Shown: in pieces, positions 25,588 to 33,999 of the stretch
Layout of the letters: every line of letters begins with the position of its first letter
Position numbering within the stretch: the stretch's first letter is position 1
NCBI GenBank assembly: GCA_040290295.1
Contig: PSMW01000010.1
Span: 41,895 to 105,894, forward strand
DNA length: 64,000 nt
Direction: 5' to 3'
From: CAADGV01 sp040290295
GTDB taxonomy: Bacteria > Bacteroidota > Ignavibacteria > UBA10030 > UBA6906
Translations under genes and position numbers: made by a program
Notes under the pieces: model-generated
Seen by the model: the letters and a program-made list of their open reading frames with translations, nothing else
Told to the model about the DNA's origin: nothing
The model's database searches: none

Positions 25588-26204
25588 CACCTGAACAGCT
25601 ACAAGAACTCACCATACTCTACGCGCTAGGTGCGCTCAATGGCGATGAAGTGCGCGCGTTGCAAAGTTTGCTACAGGCGAACGACCCGGTTGCGATCCGC
25701 ATGCAGAATCAATGGTTGAGAGTTGTTACCGACGCGGCACTGCACAGCCAAGAACCGATTCCACCACCTACTCACGTCAAGCAGCGATTGATGCGAGCGA
25801 TCCAGGAGAAACACGCTGCAGAGCGATCGATGGAAGGTCCCGGCATGTCGCACATAGAGCACGCGCACGGCATTGTTTCTGTATTCCCAGAACATGTCGA
25901 GTGGCAGAAACATCCCGTGCCCGGGGTCTCATTCAAGGTACTGAGCGAGAACAAGAGGCGTGGGTACGTTACGATGTTGATGAAGGTGGAGCCCGGAACG
26001 GTTTTCCCCGAGCATCATCATTCAGGTGACGAAGAATGTTACATCCTGAGAGGGTCGATCATTCTCGACGGCAAAAGACTGGGTGCAGGCGTCTTTCATC
26101 ATGGAGACGAGAACAGCGAACATGGAACACTGACATCCGACGAAGGCGCCCTGCTGTTGCTTGTGGTCGCACGAGAAGACTACATTCATCCGGTTTCTCC
26201 GTAG
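25584..26204 (+). CDS. ChrR-like cupin anti-sigma factor
   Basis: 206 residues from the ATG at 25584 that overlaps the sigma stop. The first 70 residues resemble an anti-sigma domain (LYALGALNGDEVRALQSLL). The C-terminal 110 residues are a cupin with metal-binding motif PEHHHSGDEECYILRG and a second GVFHHGDENSEHG. ChrR-type proteins release their sigma factor on oxidative or singlet-oxygen stress. Unlike ChrR, the N-terminal domain has no HxxxCxxC zinc site; the only Cys is in the cupin. Release must therefore depend on the cupin metal or on another signal. Confidence 0.88.
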   Translation: MTPEQLQELTILYALGALNGDEVRALQSLLQANDPVAIRMQNQWLRVVTDAALHSQEPIPPPTHVKQRLMRAIQEKHAAERSMEGPGMSHIEHAHGIVSVFPEHVEWQKHPVPGVSFKVLSENKRRGYVTMLMKVEPGTVFPEHHHSGDEECYILRGSIILDGKRLGAGVFHHGDENSEHGTLTSDEGALLLLVVAREDYIHPVSP

Positions 26205-26334
26205 AGCCTTCTTTATCCCTTCCGTTGCATGCCCCGCTCCGCAAGCCGCCGCGTCCGCGACGGCTTGTTCTTTTCAATGTGACCGAAACTTCATACCTTC
26301 TCATCGTCACCATGTCCCTTATTGTGAGAAGCTG

Positions 26335-28449
26335 ATGCAAGCGTCGAAGAAGCCGAATCGCCTCATCAACGAAAAAAGTCCATACCTCCTTCAACACGCA
26401 TTTAATCCCGTGGACTGGTATCCGTGGGGTGAGGAGGCGTTCGCACGCGCCCGCAACGAAGACAAGCCCATCTTCCTTTCCATCGGCTACTCGACGTGTC
26501 ACTGGTGCCATGTGATGGAAGAAGAGTCGTTCGAGAACGAGGCAATCGCCGCGTTCCTGAATCAGCACTTCGTCTGTATCAAAGTCGATCGCGAGGAGCG
26601 GCCCGATGTGGATCGCGTGTACATGACTGCTCTACAAAGCATGGGGCAGAACGGCGGTTGGCCCATGTCCATGTTCCTGACACCCGACCTCAAGCCGTTC
26701 TTCGGCGGGACGTACTTCCCTCCAGAGTCGCGTTACGGACGTGTCGGTTTTGCCGATTTACTGAAGCGTTTGCACGAACTCTGGATCAACGAACGCGAGA
26801 AAGTGCTCGACGCTGCTCATGGCGTTATTACCTACCTCCAACAATTGAGCACGGTGACATCGCCCCAGAAATTGTCACCAAACGTTCTGGACGAGTGCTT
26901 CGAGCAATTCAGCAAGATGTACGATCCGACGCACGGCGGATTCGGCGGAGCGCCGAAATTTCCCCGGCCGGTGGTTTTCCATTTTTTGCTACGTTGTCAT
27001 CGACGTACCGGCAGCCCTGAAGCACGAGCCATGCTCGAGAAAACGCTGACAGCGATGGCAACAGGAGGAATGTATGATCACATCGGGGGCGGCTTCCATC
27101 GTTATGCTGTCGATGCCCAATGGCGCATCCCACATTTCGAGAAGATGTTGTATGATCAAGCCCAACTCATCGTTTCCTACATCGGAGCGTATCAGTTGAC
27201 GTGGAAGGAAGCGTACGGAAGAATAGCTCGCGATGTTGCTGAATATGTTCTCCGCGAGCTGAGAGATCCACGAGGTGGCTTCTATTCTGCAGAGGATGCA
27301 GATAGCCCGCGACCGGAGCTTCCGAACGAAAAAGGCGAGGGTGCTTTCTATGTTTGGACGATGAAAGAAATCCGTGAAGTCCTTGAGAAGGACCTTGCCG
27401 ACATCTTTTGTTTCCGTTACGGCGTCGAGGAACAAGGGAACGTTCCCGTGGATCCGCAGCTTGAATTTTCGGGACGCAACATCCTGTATATCGCCCGATC
27501 GATTGCCGAAACCGCCAATGCTTTCAACAAGACAGAGCAGGAAGTGGACCGGCTCCTTGATACTGCTCGAAAGCGGCTTTTCGAGGCACGATCACGTCGC
27601 CCGAAGCCGCAACTCGATGACAAAATCCTTGCTGGATGGAATGGCTTGATGATCAGCGCGCTCGCTTGTGCCTACCAAATGTTCAATGACCGTCGATATC
27701 TCTCCGCGGCGCAGGCGGCTGCAATGTTCCTTCTCCAGCACATGCACAATCCGGCTACGGGAAAATTGTACCGGCGTTATCGTGAAGGAGAAGCGAGATT
27801 CGACGCGCACCTGGATGACTATGCGTTTGTCGTTGCCGCGCTTCTTGATTTGTATGAGTCGGATTTCGACCCGCAATGGCTGGAGCAGGCAATCCGGCTT
27901 GCAACAGTACAGCAAGAACTTTTTTGGGATGAAGACCAGGGCGGTTTTTTTGAAACGGGGGGAGAAGATTCTTCTGTGTTGGTGCGGATAAAGGAACACT
28001 ATGACGGTGCAGAGCCTGCAGGGAATTCCGTTGCTGCATGGAACATGTTGCGATTGTATCACATCAGCGGCAACGCTGATTGGCGGAGACGCGCGGAACA
28101 AACGTTCGAAGCATTTGCGAGCATCCTGAACAAACAGCCGGCAGTGTTGCCGTACATGGCTTGTGCATACGATTGTGCAATTAGGAAAGTGAAGCAAGTG
28201 GTCATTGCCGGCAAGATGACGGACAGTCTCACCCGTGAGATGATGCGTTGTGTGTATAGGGCAGCGCTGCCGCCGAGGGTTCTCATTTTGCTCGATCCGC
28301 TCTCACGCGATCGCATCGAACGCATTGCACCGTTCACCCGGCAACTCACTTCGCCTGCATCAAGTGCAGTTGCATATATTTGTGAGGATAATGTTTGTCG
28401 GCTTCCGACAACGGAACTTGCTGAGGTTGAACAGCTCCTTAGCGAGTAA
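26335..28449 (+). CDS. YyaL/SPATA20-type thioredoxin-fold protein (DUF255)
   Basis: 704 residues from the ATG at 26335, the family's usual length; an earlier in-frame start would overlap the anti-sigma gene. The start (PNRLINEKSPYLLQHAFNPV, then DWYPWGEEAF) is the family hallmark. The thioredoxin-like part has STCHWCHVMEEESF and VDREERPDVD, and the C-terminal 450 residues are an alpha/alpha-toroid (GMYDHIGGGFHRYAVDAQW, HFEKMLYDQAQL, AEDADSPRPELP). Cytoplasmic. The family resembles N-acylglucosamine epimerases in fold but its reaction is not settled. The gene follows the ECF operon after 130 bases. Confidence 0.92.
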   Translation: MQASKKPNRLINEKSPYLLQHAFNPVDWYPWGEEAFARARNEDKPIFLSIGYSTCHWCHVMEEESFENEAIAAFLNQHFVCIKVDREERPDVDRVYMTALQSMGQNGGWPMSMFLTPDLKPFFGGTYFPPESRYGRVGFADLLKRLHELWINEREKVLDAAHGVITYLQQLSTVTSPQKLSPNVLDECFEQFSKMYDPTHGGFGGAPKFPRPVVFHFLLRCHRRTGSPEARAMLEKTLTAMATGGMYDHIGGGFHRYAVDAQWRIPHFEKMLYDQAQLIVSYIGAYQLTWKEAYGRIARDVAEYVLRELRDPRGGFYSAEDADSPRPELPNEKGEGAFYVWTMKEIREVLEKDLADIFCFRYGVEEQGNVPVDPQLEFSGRNILYIARSIAETANAFNKTEQEVDRLLDTARKRLFEARSRRPKPQLDDKILAGWNGLMISALACAYQMFNDRRYLSAAQAAAMFLLQHMHNPATGKLYRRYREGEARFDAHLDDYAFVVAALLDLYESDFDPQWLEQAIRLATVQQELFWDEDQGGFFETGGEDSSVLVRIKEHYDGAEPAGNSVAAWNMLRLYHISGNADWRRRAEQTFEAFASILNKQPAVLPYMACAYDCAIRKVKQVVIAGKMTDSLTREMMRCVYRAALPPRVLILLDPLSRDRIERIAPFTRQLTSPASSAVAYICEDNVCRLPTTELAEVEQLLSE

Positions 28450-28816
28450 GACAAACAGTTCCCGCCGTGAGCACGCAGCAATGCAAGCGGCAAATGCGGA
28501 TCAATGCTGAGCGGGGTTCGCGTTGGCTTCGCGAACGTTGTCGTACTCTGGCGAGATAAAGCAACAGTTCATGTCGGATCAGACGTTCGACCAATCGGTT
28601 ACTTCCCTACGCCTCCACGCGTCGTTCAGGCAGCGCGAGCGTTAACTTTAAGCGGGAACTCCTTGAGAAAGACAATCCGCCGCGGCCGATAGCGTGCAGG
28701 CAATCCCTTCTCGATGGAGTTATGGAATTTGAGTCAAAGCAGAGTATCGCGCATTTCCGACAGAGTACTTGTCGGCACTTTCGGAATGAAGGTTGGAGAG
28801 GGAGTGGCTCAGAAAT
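28450..28816. other. non-coding stretch with decayed sequence
   Basis: No intact gene. Apart from a fragment of an acyl-CoA synthetase-like C-terminus (separate entry) I see nothing I can assign. Confidence 0.5.
28626..28733 (-). pseudogene. remnant of an AMP-forming ligase C-terminus
   Basis: The minus-strand frame reads NSIEKGLPARYRPRRIVFLK and EFPLKVNARAA before a TGA. The order LP-Y-P-RRIVFL-EFPL-N is that of the C-terminal domain of acyl-CoA synthetases and adenylation enzymes, just before the catalytic GK, which is here replaced by AR. About 35 codons, no start and stops upstream, so it is a fragment. Confidence 0.4.
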
Positions 28817-28843
28817 GAAAAACCCCGGGAAAGCACCCTGGGC
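28817..28843 (-). terminator. terminator downstream of tRNA-Asn
   Basis: Read on the minus strand: CCCAGGG, 6-base loop, CCCGGGG (one mismatch), then TTTTTC. It lies 55 bases past the tRNA 3' end. Confidence 0.65.
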
Positions 28844-28898
28844 TCCATCTCTCGCGAGCAGCCCTCCAACCTGCTTTGTTGGATGAGTCAGGCATCGT

Positions 28899-28973
28899 TG
28901 GCTCCGCGAGCAGGACTCGAACCTGCAACCCTGCGGTTAACAGCCGCATGCTCTACCATTGAGCTATCGCGGA
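28899..28973 (-). tRNA. tRNA-Asn (GTT)
   Basis: Minus-strand cloverleaf: acceptor TCCGCGA / TCGCGGA, D arm with AGCTCAATGGTAGAGC, anticodon arm GCGGCTGTTAACCGC with anticodon GTT, T arm GCAGGTTCGAGTCCTGC, discriminator G and an encoded CCA. 75 bases including CCA. It has its own promoter and terminator. Confidence 0.97.
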
Positions 28974-28990
28974 GTAGAATTGCGGGTAAA

Positions 28991-29019
28991 AATATATCAA
29001 ATCGAGAGTTCATTGTCAA
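28991..29019 (-). promoter_or_regulatory. sigma-70 promoter of tRNA-Asn
   Basis: Minus strand: TTGACA (29019-29014), 17-bp spacer, TATATT (28996-28991), 18 bases before the mature tRNA. Consensus -35, near-consensus -10 and ideal spacing. Confidence 0.85.
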
Positions 29020-29077
29020 TTCGAGAATCAAGAAGCATGGGCGACAAAATGAATAGATCGAAAAGAAGCTGCCTGTC

Positions 29078-29479
29078 GTGACAAAAATTCTCATCGTGGA
29101 CGACGATCCGATCGTTCGTGCGATGTTAAAGGACGTGCTCACGCAAGCCTCCTTTATCGTTCAGTTGGCATCCAACGGAAATGAGGCGTTGGACATTATC
29201 TTGAGTTCATCGCCCGATCTCGTCTTGCTGGATATCGAGATGCCGGGCATGAACGGGATCGACGTTCTCAAGAAAATTCGATTGCAGCGCGAGACACGCC
29301 GGCTACCGGTCATGTTTCTTACGGGTGCTCCTTTAGATCCAACGCGGACTGTGGAGGTTCTAGAGCTGGATCCCGACGACATCGTTACCAAGGTGATCTC
29401 ATCAAAAGAGCTCGTTGCTCGGATCCAATGGGTGTTGCGAAGACACGAACTCGATAGGCAGGAGGAGCGGTCTCGTTAG
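29078..29479 (+). CDS. single-domain response regulator (receiver only)
   Basis: 133 residues from a GTG. One receiver domain: ILIVDDDP acidic cluster, phospho-acceptor Asp in LVLLDIEMPGMNG, switch Thr in FLTGAP. The conserved Lys lies in VTKVISS rather than the usual KP, a mild deviation. No output domain. It converges with the ArfB gene, with a four-base overlap of the ends. A possible partner of one of the orphan GAF kinases, but no linkage shows this. Confidence 0.88.
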   Translation: MTKILIVDDDPIVRAMLKDVLTQASFIVQLASNGNEALDIILSSSPDLVLLDIEMPGMNGIDVLKKIRLQRETRRLPVMFLTGAPLDPTRTVEVLELDPDDIVTKVISSKELVARIQWVLRRHELDRQEERSR

Positions 29480-29931
29480 AGGTCTTCTACGTCTCTGACC
29501 TTTTTTCTTCCCCGCTTCTTGATCGCATGCAGCTTTTTCTTGTGAACTCGTTTGGTTTGCGAAGCAGTGGTGGGCTCTGTCGGTATTCGGTCGCGTCGGG
29601 GTATCAACGCCGTGCGAAGGAGTTGTGCAAACCTCTCCATCACCGTTAGCCGATTCTTCCACTGACTGCGAGACTGCTGCGAAGTGAGATGAAGAATGCC
29701 GCTTCGATCGATTCTTTTGCGGAGGACATCAAACACACGCCGTTTATCTTCTTCTGAGAGACTGAGTGAGTTCCCGACGTCGAAGAGCAACTCAACGCGA
29801 CTCGCGACTTTGTTGACGTTCTGTCCACCCGGACCACCGCTTCGCGCAAACCTGAACGTCAATTCATCGAAAGGGATGTGGACGCGCTCCGTAATGTTGA
29901 TGAGTTCGAAAGTCTTCTCTGCTGGTGACAT
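29476..29931 (-). CDS. arfB: peptidyl-tRNA hydrolase ArfB (ribosome rescue)
   Basis: 151 residues. The N-terminal globular domain has RFARSGGPGGQNVNKVASRV, which carries the GGQ motif that hydrolyses peptidyl-tRNA. The C-terminal tail is strongly basic (TKRVHKKKLHAIKKRGRKK), the part that enters the empty mRNA channel of stalled ribosomes. Lacks the codon-recognition domain of RF1/RF2, as expected for ArfB/YaeJ. Length agrees with the family. Confidence 0.92.
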   Translation of the reverse strand: MSPAEKTFELINITERVHIPFDELTFRFARSGGPGGQNVNKVASRVELLFDVGNSLSLSEEDKRRVFDVLRKRIDRSGILHLTSQQSRSQWKNRLTVMERFAQLLRTALIPRRDRIPTEPTTASQTKRVHKKKLHAIKKRGRKKVRDVEDL

Positions 29932-29959
29932 TGAATTTTTGCTGCCTTCTCAGTAGAAT
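29931..29959 (+). promoter_or_regulatory. candidate promoter
   Basis: TTGAAT (29931-29936), 17-bp spacer, TAGAAT (29954-29959), 54 bases upstream of the small gene at 30013. Confidence 0.4.
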
Positions 29960-30012
29960 GTAAGCGGTCATCATCGTGTGCTCAAGCACTTCCCTATGGA
30001 TCCGAAATCCCT

Positions 30013-30270
30013 ATGACCATTGCACAAAACAAGCATTACACGGTGGTCCTCGATCAGCCTGAAGGCATCGGCACCGCGTGGGTAGTGCGCGTTTACAAAA
30101 AAGGGCTGCTCTTCAAGAAGCTGATCAGTTCTGATTGGTTTTTAGACGAGGACCAAGCTCGACAGTTTGCCGAGTCTGTTGTTCAGTCATTACAGAACGG
30201 AACAGACATCAACGCCCTCAAGAACCGCAAGCCCGGCTGGACAATGTGCGACACGAATCGGCATCAGTAG
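30013..30270 (+). CDS. conserved small protein, unknown function
   Basis: 85 residues, soluble, no Cys cluster or signal. The sequence (HYTVVLDQPEGIGTAWVVRV, LLFKKLISSDWFLDEDQARQ) has a beta-beta-alpha look with an acidic helix. It begins with ATG 14 bases after a CCTATGGATCC stretch and has no clear ribosome site, but a promoter candidate lies 54 bases upstream. I do not recognise a named family; the codon use and well-formed pattern suggest a real gene. Confidence 0.65.
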   Translation: MTIAQNKHYTVVLDQPEGIGTAWVVRVYKKGLLFKKLISSDWFLDEDQARQFAESVVQSLQNGTDINALKNRKPGWTMCDTNRHQ

Positions 30271-30338
30271 CAACTCAACTCCTCCCGCGTATCGCCTACT
30301 GCGAGCTTTTTGCTATACGAAATGCCGTCCCATTTCTC

Positions 30339-30584
30339 TTACGAGAAAAGCAGGTAGATCATCAACTTGATGATGGGACGGGCAATCGCGAACACCACAA
30401 ACACGAGTGCGACCCCTGCCACGATCAAAACAGTTTGCCGTATTGTTCTTCGGCGAAGTCTCATGCCCCGCCAATTGCAGTCATGGCAGCGATAGTAATG
30501 GAGAGGCAATGCACTTCGCAAGACGCGTTCCATCCCGGAGCGCGAGCGGAACACGCGTGAGCTTTTACATGACGGGCAAAGCAT
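30339..30584 (-). CDS. small zinc-ribbon membrane protein
   Basis: 81 residues from the ATG at 30584. The N-terminus is a zinc ribbon (LCPSCKSSRVFRSR ... YYRCHDCNWRG, two CxxC pairs about 30 residues apart). A basic stretch (RLRRRTIRQ) and one long membrane helix (VLIVAGVALVFVVFAIA) follow, with a second hydrophobic end. An upstream in-frame start at 30653 adds 23 residues without such features. Function unknown. Confidence 0.7.
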   Translation of the reverse strand: MLCPSCKSSRVFRSRSGMERVLRSALPLHYYRCHDCNWRGMRLRRRTIRQTVLIVAGVALVFVVFAIARPIIKLMIYLLFS

Positions 30585-31099
30585 GTTCGTTGCGAAATGT
30601 TGGTACTTGTCACACGATGAAATATGGCTTCTGTGTAGATATTCGGGTGGCAATGTATGATTCTGACATTAGAGAGTCAAACACCGTTCCTTCTCGATAT
30701 TCACGCAAATCCATTCGTAAGCATTGGAACGTTGAGCAAGTTCTTACGAAAGCTTGACTTTTTCGCAACCATCAAGTAAAATCACTGGCGTAATTAGCGC
30801 ACGCCAGGGGAAGTTCACCATTGTTCATTCGGCTTTTGCTGCATGCCATGCTGTCGCAGCAGTGTATGGGCTTCGTAGCTTCTGTAAAATTCATCAATGG
30901 TGGGGCAGGGGAGTCGGTGGTAACAAAGGGGGCGTTCAATGCCATCTCGCGGTTGAGCTGCAGGGGCGGTGAAGATTGAAAAACGTCCCAGCAGCGAGTG
31001 GCCGTTTGCTTTCGCATCTCTCACCCCCTTTTTGCCATGTGTATCACTGCTTTCAAGCGTCGAGAAACGCCATGAAACGGGTAGGGTCTCAACAGTACA
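30585..31099. other. 515-bp stretch without a recognisable gene
   Basis: Short open frames occur on both strands, for example minus 30815-31024 with PTIDEFYRSYEAHTLLRQHG, but none has a start, ribosome site or family I can name. The stretch lies beside the broken metallophosphoesterase and is probably decayed sequence. Confidence 0.45.
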
Positions 31100-31512
31100 C
31101 TATTGCCCCAAGAACAATCGGCTGGCGAGGATGGGAGGAAGTCCAGCCTGGGTGATAGCTGCTGCCGCTGATGCGATGTCGTAATCGGATCGAATGTGGT
31201 GGTAGGAGTGCGCGTTGAAGTCAAAGATTCCGAAGCTTAACTGAGGGTTTCCATCGCGTGGTTGCCCGACACTTCCCACGTTGATGAGAAAACGAATCCC
31301 TGGCTTGAAGACAAACGTGCGGAGGTCTTCACCGCAAATGAAAGCAACGTGTGTGTGACCCACGAAGCACAGAGGCGTTGTAAAACTTTCAAATTGCTTC
31401 GCGGCTGCTGAAAGGGAGAGAATGTATTACCAAGCCTCCGGCCGATCGGGACTTGCGTGAACCAGAGTGCACGAATCAAGCGTGATACGGTAAGGCAAGG
31501 ATTGATCGTGGA
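31100..31512 (-). pseudogene. metallophosphoesterase, C-terminal half with in-frame stop
   Basis: Read on the minus strand from about 31512: LHDQSLPYRITLDSCTLVHA, SPDRPEAW, then an in-frame TAA where Asn is expected, then YILSLSAAAKQFESF, LCFVGHTHVAF, FLINVGSVGQPRDGNPQLSF and AGLPPILASRLFLGQ-stop. GHTH and NVGSVGQPRD are hallmarks of YfcE-like phosphodiesterases. The N-terminal half with the first metal ligands is absent; sequence similarity ends abruptly at the junction with the epimerase fragment. Confidence 0.82.
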
Positions 31513-31514
31513 GT

Positions 31515-31925
31515 GTCGGACGCTACGGCAAACACAAACGCGACTTCACCTACATTGACGATGTGGTAGAAGGGGTCCTGCGCGTCGCCGATGTTGTGCC
31601 ACGACCTGATGACCACTGGGATGGGAGTAAGCCCGATCCTGCCACCAGCGCGGCACCCTTCCGCTTGTACAACATCGGAAACCATACAGCGGTGGATTTG
31701 GTGCAGTACATTCATTTGCTGGAGGAATACCTGGGCAAACGCGCGCATACGCAACTGCTGCCCCCGCAACCGGGCGATCTTTCCGAAACGTGCGCGGACG
31801 TGGATGATCTTGCTCGCGTCATCGGGTTTACGCCTTCCACACCCCTCGAAGTCGGCGTAAAGAAATTCGTCGAGTGGTATATGCAGTATTACGGCACAGG
31901 AACGCGTGAGGGGATTCACTCGTAA
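31515..31925 (+). pseudogene. NAD-dependent sugar epimerase, C-terminal fragment
   Basis: From about 31515 the frame reads GRYGKHKRDFTYIDDVVEGV, then RLYNIGNHTAVDLVQYIHLL and TPSTPLEVGVKKFVEWYMQYY, the C-terminal third of UDP-glucuronate/UDP-GlcNAc 4-epimerases. The NAD-binding N-terminus and catalytic YxxxK part are missing. In-frame stop directly upstream. It marks the left edge of the polysaccharide locus. Confidence 0.85.
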
Positions 31926-31962
31926 AGAAACAGCAACGCGCAATCGCATCCAGTGATAACGT

Positions 31963-32799
31963 ATGCCGACGTCAACGGAAACCCCCATCATTCGCATCGA
32001 GCCTTCCAAAGGCTTGGTCTCTCTCCGCCTGAAAGATGTGTGGGAGTATCGCGAGCTTCTGTATTTCCTGACCTGCCGCGACATCAAGGTGCGGTACAAG
32101 CAAAGCCTGCTCGGCGTCGGGTGGGCGGTGCTTCAACCGCTGTTGACGATGGTGATCTTCACGTTCGTCTTCGGACGCTTTGCCGGCGTTCCACCCGAAG
32201 GCATTCCCTATCCACTTTTTGCGTTCGCTGCACTGCTGCCGTGGCAGTATTTTGCAAGCGCCGTCGGTCGATCGGGCGTCAGCATCGTGAACAGCTCGAA
32301 CCTTATTGCGAAAGTGTATTTCCCTCGACTCATCATACCGCTCTCGGCAGCCATTGCTCCCGCCGTCGATTTCGCCGTCACGTTGATGATGTTGATTGTT
32401 CTCATGGCGTACTACGGCGCCTCGCCGACCGTGCATATTGTTTTTCTCCCCGCATTTTTTCTTCTTGCATTCGTTGCGGCGATGGCGGTCAGCCTTTGGC
32501 TCTCGGCGCTGCACGTGCGCTATCGCGATGTCGGGTACGTCATTCCCTTCATGGTGCAGATTTGGATGTTCGTCTCACCTGTTGCATACCCAAGTTCGCT
32601 TGTGCCGGAACAATGGCGCGTGCTGTATGGACTGAATCCGATGGCGGGCGTGATCGAAGGTTTTCGATGGTCGCTCTTTGGCACAGGCAAGCCGCCCGAC
32701 CTCGTCGTTGCGCTCTCGGTTGCCGTAACGCTCATGGTGCTTATCGGCGGACTCTTCTTCTTTCAGAAAACCGAAGAGACGTTCGCTGATACGGTGTGA
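31963..32799 (+). CDS. wzm: polysaccharide ABC exporter permease (Wzm-like)
   Basis: 278 residues. ABC-2 type permease: ELLYFLTCRDIKVRYKQSLL at the N-terminal interfacial helix, LLGVGWAVLQPLLTMVIFTF, and six membrane helices ending in GLFFFQKTEETFADTV, the usual C-terminus of O-antigen/teichoic-acid exporters. Works with the ATPase encoded at 34000 to move lipid-linked glycan across the inner membrane. The fcl gene lies between them. Confidence 0.93.
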   Translation: MPTSTETPIIRIEPSKGLVSLRLKDVWEYRELLYFLTCRDIKVRYKQSLLGVGWAVLQPLLTMVIFTFVFGRFAGVPPEGIPYPLFAFAALLPWQYFASAVGRSGVSIVNSSNLIAKVYFPRLIIPLSAAIAPAVDFAVTLMMLIVLMAYYGASPTVHIVFLPAFFLLAFVAAMAVSLWLSALHVRYRDVGYVIPFMVQIWMFVSPVAYPSSLVPEQWRVLYGLNPMAGVIEGFRWSLFGTGKPPDLVVALSVAVTLMVLIGGLFFFQKTEETFADTV

Positions 32800-32853
32800 A
32801 CGTGGGTCGAACAACGGTTGAATGATTGTTGGATCATCAATACAGGAGGAGTC

Positions 32854-33831
32854 ATGGCAGAACCCATCTTGAAAAACTCGCGCATCTTCGTCACGGGCCA
32901 CACAGGACTCGTCGGCTCGGCGATACTTCGGCGACTCGAACATGAGGGATTTACCAACATTCTTACGGCGACGCGTGCACAGCTCGATCTGCGCGACCAA
33001 GCCGCTGTCAATTACTGGTTCCGCGCGAATCGTCCCGAGTACGTCTTTCTCGTTGCAGGCACGGTGGGCGGCATCATGGCAAACATGACGCGCCCCGCCG
33101 AGTTCATCTACGACAACATGATGATTCACGCGACCGTCGTCCATGCGGCGCATCTCTACAATACCAAGAAGCTGCTCTATCTCGGCAGCTCGTGCATTTA
33201 TCCACGAGAAGCACCCCAGCCGATGAAAGAGGAAGCACTCCTCACAGGTCCGCTCGAAAGCACCAACGAACCGTACGCCATCGCAAAAATCGCCGGCATC
33301 AAACTCTGTCAAGCCTACCGAAAGCAGTACAAGTGCAACTTTATCTCCGCGATGCCGACGAACCTGTACGGGCCGAACGACAATTTCGATCTGCACAGCT
33401 CGCACGTGTTGCCTGCCATGATCCGCAAATTCCACGACGGGAAGCTCGAAGGCAGAAAAGAAGTCGTCATCTGGGGGACAGGCTCGCCGAAACGTGAGTT
33501 CCTCCATGTGGACGACCTCGCGGATGCCTGCTTGTTCCTCATGCGCTCCTACGAAGCCGATACGCACGTCAACGTCGGGACAGGCAAGGAGTTGAGCATT
33601 CGTGAACTTGCCGAGCTTGTGCGTTCGATTGTGTACCCGGAAGCGCAACTCGTTTTCGACACGAGCAAACCCGACGGCACTCCCCGCAAGTTACTCGACG
33701 TAACGCGCTTGCATCAGCTCGGCTGGCGGCATAGCATCGAGCTTGCTGAAGGCGTCGCTTCGGTGTATCAATGGTTTCTGCAGAATCAACAAGTTGCCAA
33801 GGGCATAGCCGAAGCTGCTGTAGTGGTGTAG
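32854..33831 (+). CDS. fcl: GDP-L-fucose synthase
   Basis: 325 residues from the ATG at 32854, with GGAGGA 4 bases before it; an upstream TTG lacks support. An extended SDR: FVTGHTGLVGSAI binds NADP, the catalytic Ser is in LGSSCIYP and the YxxxK pair in YAIAKIAG. PTNLYGPNDNFD and HVDDLADACLFLM are typical. It converts GDP-4-keto-6-deoxymannose to GDP-L-fucose; the GDP-mannose dehydratase that should precede it is not in the window (the epimerase fragment at 31515 is a different enzyme). Confidence 0.93.
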   Translation: MAEPILKNSRIFVTGHTGLVGSAILRRLEHEGFTNILTATRAQLDLRDQAAVNYWFRANRPEYVFLVAGTVGGIMANMTRPAEFIYDNMMIHATVVHAAHLYNTKKLLYLGSSCIYPREAPQPMKEEALLTGPLESTNEPYAIAKIAGIKLCQAYRKQYKCNFISAMPTNLYGPNDNFDLHSSHVLPAMIRKFHDGKLEGRKEVVIWGTGSPKREFLHVDDLADACLFLMRSYEADTHVNVGTGKELSIRELAELVRSIVYPEAQLVFDTSKPDGTPRKLLDVTRLHQLGWRHSIELAEGVASVYQWFLQNQQVAKGIAEAAVVV

Positions 33832-33999
33832 GAGAGGATGGAACTCGAAATGCACCCGAACGTTCGCTGCAACGGGTCGGGTACACTGCCTCCCATGCCT
33901 GCGGTGCCTTTATCGATCGCGAGCAGAGAGTAAGCATCATTCAAACGTGCGACCGGGCTGCTTTTCCTTTGTGAATCAAACTACACCCACCTGAGGCGA

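Noticed and set aside
30657..30779. Plus-strand frame reading PFLLDIHANPF, like a metallophosphoesterase N-terminus inverted from the fragment at 31100
   Set aside because: Only about nine residues match and the rest does not follow the family; too short to call an inversion.
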